A stretch of 40,708 nt of DNA. Origin: Burkholderiales bacterium. Lineage in GTDB: Bacteria > Pseudomonadota > Gammaproteobacteria > Burkholderiales > Burkholderiaceae_C. Numbering within the stretch: position 1 is the stretch's first letter; each line of letters starts with the position of its first letter. The notes below the pieces were generated by a model. The model ran no database searches, was not told where the DNA came from, and saw only the letters and a list, made by a program, of their open reading frames with translations. The DNA lies in NCBI GenBank assembly GCA_028868825.1, contig JAGWTU010000049.1:1-40708 (forward strand). The letters are read 5' to 3'. Of this stretch, positions 33,457 to 40,708 are shown one piece after another. The translations under genes were made by a program, and so were the position numbers.

Positions 33457-36200
33457 TGCGCGGCGCGGCCCGTTGCGCGGCGGCGGCGCTGGCCGCCCTG
33501 CTCTGGCTCGCCGGCTGTGCGCAGGTGCCGACGGCGGTGGCGGCCAGACCGGCGGCGCCGGCGGCGGCGCTGGCCGCATCGGCGCCTCATGCGGCGGCGA
33601 GCGCGCCGCTGCCGGGATCGCCACCGCCGTTCGCCGACGTCGTCAAGGGCGCCAGCCGCATCGACGGCCCGCTGACGATGTGGCGCAAGGACGACAAGGT
33701 CTGGATCGAGATCCAGCCCGCGCAGTTCGGCCAGCCGTTCATGCTCTCGCCGAAGATCCGCAGCGGCATCAGCGAGTCCTGGCTGCTCGGCGGCCTGATG
33801 GCGCAGCCGATCAACGGCGCCGGCGGCATGCAGGTGGTCGAGTTCGTGCGCGTGCACAACCAGGTGCGGCTGCAGGCGCGCAACACCGAGGTCGTCGCCA
33901 AGGAAGGCACGCCCGAGGCGCGCGCCGTCGCCGACGCCTACTCGAACAGCCTGCTCGCCTCGGTCCCCGTGGCCAGCGCCGAGCATCCCGTGCGCAAGAG
34001 CGTGCTCGTCGATGCCGGCGGCATCTTCCTCAACGACCTGCTGGGCGTGGGCATGACGTTGCAGAAGTCGCTGCACCAGGGCTACGGCATGGACCGCGCG
34101 AATTCGCTCATCACCGCCGTGCGCGGCAGCGACGCCGCGGTCGAGATCGAGACCCAGGTGCACTTCTACTCGGCGGGGCTGGCGACGCCGCAGTTCCAGT
34201 TCCCGCCCGGCTTCCCGATCTCGCTGCCGACGCCGCAGCTGCCGCGCTTCGTGCCCGACACGCGCAGCCTGCTCGTCTCGCTGCACTACTCGCTGGCGCC
34301 GCTGCCCGACAAGCCGATGGCGCCGCGCGCCGCCGATCCGCGCGTCGGCTTCTTCTCGGCCAGCGTGCTCGACTTCTCCGACGACCTCGCGCGCACGCCG
34401 CGCCAGCGCCATATCTACCGCTGGCGGCTCGAGAAGAAGGAGCCCGAGGCGGCCGTCTCCGAGCCGGTCAAGCCGATCCGCTTCCTCATCGACCGCAGCG
34501 TGCCCCCGGCCTACCGCGAGACGGTGCGCGCGGCGATCCTCGAATGGAACAAGGCCTTCGCGAAGATCGGTTTCCGCGACGCCATCCAGGTCGAGCAGCA
34601 GGCCGACGACGCGAGCACCGACACGCTCGATTACGGCACCGCGTCCGTGCGCTGGATGATGGACGCCGACGCGCCTTTCTCGGCCATCGGCCCCAGCCAT
34701 GTCGACCCGCGCACGGGCGAGATCCTCGACGCCGACATCGCCTTCCAGGGCATGGCCGTGCGCGACCTGCGCACGCTGCGCGCCCAGGTGCTGCGCTCGG
34801 CCCTGGCGCCGGCGGCGCTCGACCTCGCGCCGCCGGCCGAGCGCCGCGGCGCCCAGGGTCCCGAGGCGAGCTGCCGCGTCGGCGGCGCCGAGGCCGCGCA
34901 GGCGGCCTACGCGCTCGACGTGCTCGACGCCGCGGGCGACGTCGACCCCGAGGGCCCGCTGGCGCAGCAGTTCGTGCTCGATTTCGTGAAGGCCTCGATC
35001 CTGCACGAGGTCGGCCATGCGCTGGGGCTGCGCCACAACTTCCGCGCCTCGCGCGCCTACACCGAGGCCGAGCTCGCCGACCCCGAATTCACGCGCGCCT
35101 ACGGCATCAGCGGCTCGGTGATGGACTACAACGCGATCAACCTGCCACGCCCCGGTCAGCCGGGCGGCATGCGCTTCCAGACGACGCTCGGTCCCTACGA
35201 CTACTGGGCCATCGAATACGCCTACAAGCCGCTGCCCGCCGACATCACGCCGGCGGCCGAGCGCGCGGCGCTGGGCAGGATCGCCGAGCGCGGCAAGGAG
35301 CCCTGGCTCGCCTACGGCAGCGACGAGGATGTCTACGCCGGGCTCGACCCCGAGACGCTGCCGCTGGACCTCGGTGCCGACCCGATCGCCTTCGCGTCCA
35401 AGCGCATCGCCATCGCGCGCGACCTCTTCAAGCGCCAGGAAACGCGCCAGCTGCCGCCCGATCGCGACTACGCGGTGCTGCGGCGTTCGCTGGGCTACGC
35501 GCTGGCCGACACGTTCCGCGCGCTGGGCGTGCTGGCGCGCCAGATCGGCGGCGTGCGCGCGCTGCGCGACTATCCGGGCAGCGGCCGCGAGCCGCTGTTG
35601 CCGGTGTCCGCTGCGGTGCAGCGCGCGGCGCTCGACCTGATGGCGGGAACGACGCTGGGCAGCGGCGCGCTGCAGATCACGCCGGCACTGCAGCGCCGGC
35701 TCGCGCCCGACTACCTCGACCGCGAGGACGGCGAGGGCGGCGCGGTGGACTACGCGCTGCCGCGCCGACTCTTCCTCGTGCAGCAGGCCGTGCTGGCCTA
35801 CCTGTTGAGCGATGGCCTGGCGGCGCGCGTGCTCGACGCCGCGGCGAAGGTCGATCAGGGCGCCGACAAGCCCGCCACTATCTTCCAGCTCGGCGAGGTC
35901 TACGACCGCATCCTGGCCGATGTCTGGGGCGACCTCGGCCGCGGCAGCGCGATCGCCGCGCCGCGGCGCGAACTGCAGCGCGACTACGTCAACCGCCTGG
36001 CCGCGACGCTGCTCGCGCCCTCGGACTTCGCGCGCTCCGAGGCGCGCGCGCTGCTGCGCCGCCAGGCGCGCACGCTGCTGGCGCGGCTGCAGGCGGGCGA
36101 GCGCTCGGCGCGCGACGCCGCCACCCGAGCCCATCTGGCCGACGCCGCCGAGACGCTGCACCAGGCGTTGGCCGCACCGCTGCAGAGGACCGCACTGTGA
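33456..36200 (+). CDS. Large zinc metalloprotease lipoprotein (DUF5117/DUF4953 type)
   Basis: The 914-residue protein has a lipoprotein signal (ALLWLAGC lipobox) and an Ala/Pro-rich linker. A DUF5117-like N-terminal domain follows, and then a metzincin-like zinc site HEVGHALGLRHN (His517, Glu518, His521, His527) with a downstream Met-turn-like SVMDYNAIN. Such proteins are exported proteases of unknown substrate in many Gram-negative bacteria. The ATG at 33456 overlaps the ettA TGA by one base, and its stop overlaps the next GTG start, so three unrelated housekeeping genes form one transcription unit. Confidence 0.9.
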
Positions 36201-37204
36201 GCACCACGACGACGAAGGCGCCGACGATGCACGGCTGGGTCTGCAGCGAACTTGCCGGCGCCGACGCGCTGCGCTGGCAGGCGCTGCCGCTGCCCGAACC
36301 CGGCGCCGGCGAGCTGCGCGTGGCGATCCACGCCGCGAGCGTGAACTTCCCCGATCTGCTCGTCGTCGAGGGCAAGTACCAGGTCAAGCCCGCCCTGCCC
36401 TTCGTCCCCGGCGCCGAATTCGCGGGCCGCGTCGACGCCGTCGGCCCCGGCGTCGCGGGCTGGGCCGTCGGCGACGCCATCGCCGTCATCGGCAGCCACG
36501 GCGGCTTCGCCACGCATGCCGTCGTCAAGGCCGCCGGCGCACTGCGCCTGCCGGCCGGCTTCGACCTCGGCGACGGCGCGGCCTTCGCCTTCACCTACGG
36601 CACGTCGCACCATGCGCTGATCGACCGCGGCCGTCTGCGCGCCGGCGAGACCGTGCTCGTGCTCGGCGCCGCCGGCGGCGTCGGCAGCGCGGCGGTGCAG
36701 ATCGCCAAGGCCGCGGGCGCGCGCGTCATCGCCGCCGCGTCGAGCGCCGAGAAATGCGCGTTCTGCGCCGCGCTGGGCGCCGACGCGACGATCGACTACG
36801 GGCGGGAGAACCTGCGCGAGGCGATCAAGCGACTCACCGACGGCCGCGGCCCCGACCTCGTCTACGACCCGGTGGGCGGCGAACTGGCCGAGCCGGCCTT
36901 CCGCTCGATCGCCTGGCGCGGGCGCTATCTCGTCGTCGGCTTCGCCGGCGGCGCTATTCCCGCCCTGCCGTGGAACCTGGCGCTGCTCAAGGGCGCCGAG
37001 ATCGTCGGCGTGTTCTGGGGCGACTTCATCCGCCGCGAAGCGGCCGCATCGGCCGCGGCGATGGACGACTTGGCGCGCTGGTATGCGCGGGGCCTGATCA
37101 GGCCGGCGATCGGCCAGCGGCTGCCGATGTCCGAGCTGAAATCCGCCTACCGGACGATGGCCGAGCGCCGCGTCATGGGCAAATTGCTGCTCCTCAATAC
37201 GTAA
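36197..37204 (+). CDS. NADPH:quinone oxidoreductase-like zinc-free MDR enzyme
   Basis: The 335-residue medium-chain reductase/dehydrogenase has LPEPGAGELRVAIHAASVNFPDLLVVEGKY-type start motifs, FVPGAEFAGRVDAVGPGVAGW, and the Rossmann loop VLVLGAAGGVGSAAVQIAKAAGA (quinone-reductase signature). No zinc-ligand set is obvious. It probably reduces quinones or enoyl compounds with NADPH. The start is a GTG at 36197 overlapping the preceding TGA; an internal ATG at 36227 is an alternative. Confidence 0.9.
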   Translation: MSTTTTKAPTMHGWVCSELAGADALRWQALPLPEPGAGELRVAIHAASVNFPDLLVVEGKYQVKPALPFVPGAEFAGRVDAVGPGVAGWAVGDAIAVIGSHGGFATHAVVKAAGALRLPAGFDLGDGAAFAFTYGTSHHALIDRGRLRAGETVLVLGAAGGVGSAAVQIAKAAGARVIAAASSAEKCAFCAALGADATIDYGRENLREAIKRLTDGRGPDLVYDPVGGELAEPAFRSIAWRGRYLVVGFAGGAIPALPWNLALLKGAEIVGVFWGDFIRREAAASAAAMDDLARWYARGLIRPAIGQRLPMSELKSAYRTMAERRVMGKLLLLNT

Positions 37205-37304
37205 CCGAACGCAACGGCAACGGCATCATTCAGAGGGATGGTCCCGTGCCGCTTTCGTCACGGTTTACGCGCTAGCATTCGGGCTGCCCAGGAGTGCCCT
37301 CCCC

Positions 37305-38039
37305 ATGCCGGTCAAGGTGCTGATACTCGAAGACAACCCCGTCGCGCGCGGCTTTCTGGGCCGCGTCGTGCGCGAGAGCTTCAGCGATCCGATCAGCATC
37401 ACCGAAGCCGGTGATCTCGAGACGGCGCGGCGCCACATCTCGCTGACCGGCGGCGCCCAGGGTCTGCACGGGGTCGACCCGTTCAAGCTCATCCTCGTCG
37501 ACCTCGAACTGCCCGACGGCAACGGCATGGAACTGCTCAGCGAGCTCTCGGCGTACCCGGCGACGAAGATCGTCACGACGCTGTATTCGGACGACGAGCA
37601 CCTGTTCCCCGCGCTGCAATGCGGCGCCGACGGCTACCTGCTCAAGGAGGACCGTTTCGAGGTCCTCGTCGAGGAACTGCAGAAGATCGTGCGCGGCCAG
37701 CCGCCGCTGTCGCCGGCGATCGCGCGCCGCCTGCTGACGCATTTCCGGCAGGGCACGCGCGGCGCCGGCCAGGCCCCCGATTCCGGCTTCATGCCGCCGC
37801 CGTTCACGACCAGCAAGCCGGTGCCGATCGCCAAGCCGATCGACCACGAGCGGCTGACGCCGCGCGAGAGCGAGGTGCTGACCTTCCTCAGCAAGGGCTT
37901 CACGATCCGCGAGATCGCGAGCCTGATGGGCATCAAGTGGTTCACCGTCAACGACCACATCAAGTCCATCTACAAGAAGCTCAACGTCTCCAGCCGCGCC
38001 GAGGCGGCGGTGCTCGCGAGCAAACAAGGCCTGGTGTGA
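37305..38039 (+). CDS. NarL/FixJ-type response regulator
   Basis: The 244-residue protein has an N-terminal receiver domain: acidic ILEDNPVA, phosphoacceptor Asp66 in LILVDLELPDGNG, and a Lys in YLLKEDRF. A linker follows, then a LuxR-type helix-turn-helix (about residues 183-240: LTPRESEVLTFLSKGFTIREIASLMG, TVNDHIKSIYKKLNV). It is paired with the kinase gene 37 bases downstream. Targets are unknown. Upstream is an inverted repeat CCGTG-N10-CACGG at 37244-37263. Confidence 0.93.
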   Translation: MPVKVLILEDNPVARGFLGRVVRESFSDPISITEAGDLETARRHISLTGGAQGLHGVDPFKLILVDLELPDGNGMELLSELSAYPATKIVTTLYSDDEHLFPALQCGADGYLLKEDRFEVLVEELQKIVRGQPPLSPAIARRLLTHFRQGTRGAGQAPDSGFMPPPFTTSKPVPIAKPIDHERLTPRESEVLTFLSKGFTIREIASLMGIKWFTVNDHIKSIYKKLNVSSRAEAAVLASKQGLV

Positions 38040-38076
38040 GGCCGCGCACCGCGGCCGGCGCCTGAAGGTCGGCGCG

Positions 38077-40323
38077 ATGGCCGCGGCGACGCTGCCCGAG
38101 GCTGCCACCGGCGCCGAGGCCGACGCGGCGCTCGACCCCGGCGCCCTCGAATCCGCCTTCGAATCGTCGCGCGAGCGCATCGGCTGGCGCCGGCGGCTGC
38201 TGATGGCGGCCACGCTCGTCGCCTGCGTCGGCATCTTCTTCCTCGCCCGCACGCTGGCCGACGCGCCGCTGATCGCCGCGACCTGGGAGGCCGGCCCCGA
38301 CGAGGCGCTGCTGCTGCGCTCGAGCCCGCTGCCGTCGCTGGACGTGCAGCATGGCCACGCGCTCGCGGCCATCGCCGTCGACGGCGCGCCGCCGCTGGCC
38401 GTCGACGCGCGGCTGCTGCAGCATGCGCTGCGCTGGCAGGTCGATGCCGCCGCGCGCCGCGCCGAGGCGCAGCAGCGCCGCGGCCTCGCCGAGCGGCTGC
38501 AGGCGGCCAGCGCCGGATCGACGCTGTGGCTGAACTTCGCCGACGGCAGCCGCGTCGAGGCGCCGGTACAGCCGCGCGGCTACGCCGGCCTCGGCTGGAT
38601 CTTCTGGCCGCTGTCGGGCACGGCGCTGCTGCTCTATCTGTTCGGCTGCGTGCTGCTGCTGTCGCGGCCGCACCGCCGCAACCTGCTGTTCGTGACGATG
38701 AGCCTGTGCCAGTCGACGAACCTGCTGCTGATCGCCATCGAGACGCTGCCCGGGCTGACGGCGTCGACGCAGCCGCTGCTCGACGAGCCGCTGCTGCGCG
38801 CGGCGCTCGACCTCGCGACGGTGGCGGCGATCGTCCAGGCCTGCGCGCTCTACCCGGTGCGCCTGGCGCAGGCGCGCGCGCTCGGCATCGCCGCCTGGAG
38901 CACGGTGGCGGTGGCGATCGGGCTCGTCGCCTGGCGGCCGGCGCTGGGCGGCTGGTGGCTGACGCAGGGCACGATGCTCGCGCTGTCGGCCACCGCGCTG
39001 GCCGTCGTGCAGCGCTCCTACCGCATCGAGGCCAATCCCTACACGCTGGTGCTGCGTCGCTTCGGCGCCGCGGCGCTGGCGACGCTGACGCTGGCCACGG
39101 CGGTCGTCGCGCTGGCCGCGCGCACGCCGCTGGCCGCCGAGGTCGCGGCCGGCGCGTCGACCGCCTGGTACCTGTTCTCGGCCTCGCTGCTGCTGCTGAT
39201 CCCTTTGCTCACGCGCAGCCGGCGGCTGCTGCGCGAGTTCGCGCTGCTGGCGGGCATCAGCACCGTCGCGACCTCGCTCGACCTGCTCTTCGTCTCGGTG
39301 TTCTCGTTCAGTCCATCGGGCTCGCTCGCGTTCGCGATCTTCCTCGCGCTGGGCGTCTACGCGGCGGCGCGCCAATGGGCGCTCGACCACCTGCTGGGCT
39401 CGGGCATCGTCAGCACCGAGCGCATCTTCGATCAGCTCTACCGCGCCGCGCGCGAGGTGCAGGTGCGGCCGGCGCAATACGGCGTGCAGCTCGCGCAGCT
39501 GATGCGCGAGCTGTTCGATCCGATCGAGGTCCAGACGCTGGCCCGCGCCGCCCCGCGCAGCCATGTCGCCGGCAGCGGCGCGGCGCTGATCGTGCCGCTG
39601 CGCGACGCCGACGAGGGCGGCGCGCAGGCGCTGGCGCTGCGCCATGCGCGTCGTGGCCAGCGCCTGTTCAGCGAGGACGACGCGCGCCTGGCCGACCGCG
39701 TCGTCGAGCAGTTGCAGCGCGCCGTCGAGTACGACCGCGCCGTCGAGCGCGGCCGCAGCGAGGAGCGGCTGCGCATCGCCCAGGACCTGCACGACGACAT
39801 CGGCGCGCGGCTGCTGACGCTGATGTACCAGGCGCCGACGCCGGAGATGGAGGACTACCTGCGCCACACGCTGCTGGACCTGAAGACGCTCACGCGCGGC
39901 CTCGCCGCGCCCGAGCAGCCGCTGTCGCACGCCGCGGCGGAGTGGAAGGCCGACCTGACGCAGCGCCTGTCGGCGGCCGACGCGCGGCTGGACTGGTCGT
40001 CCAGCCTCGAGCGGGATCCGCCGCTGACGGTCGTGCAGTGGTCGGCGCTGACGCGCGTGCTGCGCGAGCTCGTCAGCAATGCGCTCTACCACGGCCATGC
40101 GCAGCACGTCGGCGTCACGCTGCAGCTGCGGGACGGCGAGTTGCGGCTGCAGGTGGCCGACGACGGGGACGGCGCCGATCCCGGATCGTGGTCGCACGGC
40201 CTCGGGCTGGGCGGCGTGCGCAAGCGCGTGAAGCTGCTCGGCGGCGAGGTCGAGTGGCGCGACAACGACCCGCGCGGCATCGTCTGCACGATGCGGGTGA
40301 GCGCTTTCTGCGCCCCCGATTGA
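38077..40323 (+). CDS. Membrane sensor histidine kinase (NarX/DesK class)
   Basis: The 748-residue protein has a TM segment near residues 42-62, a periplasmic region of about 100 residues, and then at least six further hydrophobic segments (about 165-435). A cytoplasmic GAF-like part follows. The HisKA_3 helix has His572 (RIAQDLHDDIGARLL), and the ATPase domain has RELVSNALYHG, DDGDGADPG and GLGLGGVRKR. It should phosphorylate the adjacent NarL-type regulator; the signal is unknown. Nothing links it to methylotrophy except proximity. Confidence 0.9.
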   Translation: MAAATLPEAATGAEADAALDPGALESAFESSRERIGWRRRLLMAATLVACVGIFFLARTLADAPLIAATWEAGPDEALLLRSSPLPSLDVQHGHALAAIAVDGAPPLAVDARLLQHALRWQVDAAARRAEAQQRRGLAERLQAASAGSTLWLNFADGSRVEAPVQPRGYAGLGWIFWPLSGTALLLYLFGCVLLLSRPHRRNLLFVTMSLCQSTNLLLIAIETLPGLTASTQPLLDEPLLRAALDLATVAAIVQACALYPVRLAQARALGIAAWSTVAVAIGLVAWRPALGGWWLTQGTMLALSATALAVVQRSYRIEANPYTLVLRRFGAAALATLTLATAVVALAARTPLAAEVAAGASTAWYLFSASLLLLIPLLTRSRRLLREFALLAGISTVATSLDLLFVSVFSFSPSGSLAFAIFLALGVYAAARQWALDHLLGSGIVSTERIFDQLYRAAREVQVRPAQYGVQLAQLMRELFDPIEVQTLARAAPRSHVAGSGAALIVPLRDADEGGAQALALRHARRGQRLFSEDDARLADRVVEQLQRAVEYDRAVERGRSEERLRIAQDLHDDIGARLLTLMYQAPTPEMEDYLRHTLLDLKTLTRGLAAPEQPLSHAAAEWKADLTQRLSAADARLDWSSSLERDPPLTVVQWSALTRVLRELVSNALYHGHAQHVGVTLQLRDGELRLQVADDGDGADPGSWSHGLGLGGVRKRVKLLGGEVEWRDNDPRGIVCTMRVSAFCAPD

Positions 40324-40429
40324 GCCTCAGCAATACCCCGATAGCTTTCCCAGGTGTCAGGGCTGCACATTTCGGGGACAATAGGCACTTCGCGACGATC
40401 GGGGTTGACCACCCCGGCCCCTACTTGCC

Positions 40430-40681
40430 ATGACCACTCGCCGCACGCCAGCCACACCAGAAACCACCGGCGGACCCAAGCTCCGCCAAACCCAGGCCGA
40501 ATACACGGCCGCCCGTCCCAACGCCGAACCGGGCGTGCGGCCGATGATGTCCAGCTCCAAGATGTACGTGTGCATCCGATGCCACGCCAACTTCAAGACC
40601 GGCGACGGCAAGCCCGACCCGCGTCTGCGCGGACTCGGCCGCTGCAACACCTGCCTCGGCGTCACCGTCAGCACGACTTGA
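40430..40681 (+). CDS. Small zinc-ribbon-like protein of unknown function
   Basis: The 83-residue protein has a polar, Thr/Pro-rich N-terminal third and a C-terminal CxxC...CxxC arrangement (CIRC and CNTC, about 27 residues apart), fitting a zinc ribbon. The first pair happens to read CIRCH, but there is no signal peptide, so a cytochrome c is unlikely. It follows the kinase by 106 bases in the same direction; no clear Shine-Dalgarno is seen. The sequence ends 27 bases later. Confidence 0.65.
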   Translation: MTTRRTPATPETTGGPKLRQTQAEYTAARPNAEPGVRPMMSSSKMYVCIRCHANFKTGDGKPDPRLRGLGRCNTCLGVTVSTT

Positions 40682-40708
40682 AATCCCCTTCCACCCCAAC
40701 CACGGAGT

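Noticed and set aside
40562..40590. CIRCH as a heme c attachment site in the last small protein
   Set aside because: No signal peptide or membrane anchor, and a second CxxC follows, so a zinc ribbon is more likely.

Overview
The window comes from a GC-rich (roughly 70 % by eye) Gram-negative methylotroph. Gene content and protein resemblance suggest a Burkholderiales-type betaproteobacterium (Methylibium/Rubrivivax-like); this is inference, because no rRNA or other phylogenetic marker is present. About 31 kb of the 40.7 kb is a dense island for oxidising methanol to CO2.

Region 1 (1-8850, minus strand) is a lanthanide-type methanol dehydrogenase operon. It holds xoxF, a cytochrome c (xoxG), a periplasmic binding protein (xoxJ), two unidentified secreted proteins, a SoxYZ-like carrier, a YVTN beta-propeller, an MxaD-like SRPBCC protein, a metallo-beta-lactamase-fold 'quinoprotein relay' protein with degenerate metal ligands, and a second SoxYZ-like carrier cut by the window edge. 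A hairpin lies in the xoxF leader, and a terminator-like hairpin separates xoxF from xoxG.

Region 2 (8851-24360) carries formaldehyde oxidation and cofactor synthesis. Tetrahydromethanopterin-linked catalysis is covered by fae, mtdB and mch. Pterin cofactor synthesis genes are mptG (beta-RFAP synthase), a DHPS-like protein, dmrB, folB and a CitG-like protein. Methylofuran-type genes are homologues of mfnB, mfnE, mfnF and an MfnD-like ATP-grasp, plus a RimK-like ATP-grasp. A HisA-like barrel and a DUF447 protein have no assigned step. A sigma-54 activator of the AcoR type sits in the middle. Good sigma-54 (-24/-12) promoter matches lie before folB and before the mptG-mtdB operon. A pterin carbinolamine dehydratase closes the region.

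Region 3 (24400-31633) is the NAD-linked molybdenum formate dehydrogenase: a divergent ModE-like/PBP regulator (FdsR-like) and fdsGBA-fdhD-fdsD. Together the three regions cover methanol -> formaldehyde -> methylene/methenyl/formyl-H4MPT and formate -> CO2. The formyltransferase/hydrolase (fhc) genes, PQQ synthesis genes and a separate mfnC aminotransferase are not in the window.

Region 4 (31634-40708) is ordinary chromosome on the plus strand: ettA, a large zinc metalloprotease lipoprotein, a quinone-oxidoreductase-like enzyme, a NarL-type response regulator with a multi-span sensor kinase, and a small zinc-ribbon-like protein. Many neighbours overlap by 1-4 bases (ATGA, TGATG, GTGA), which supports tight operons and fixes many starts.
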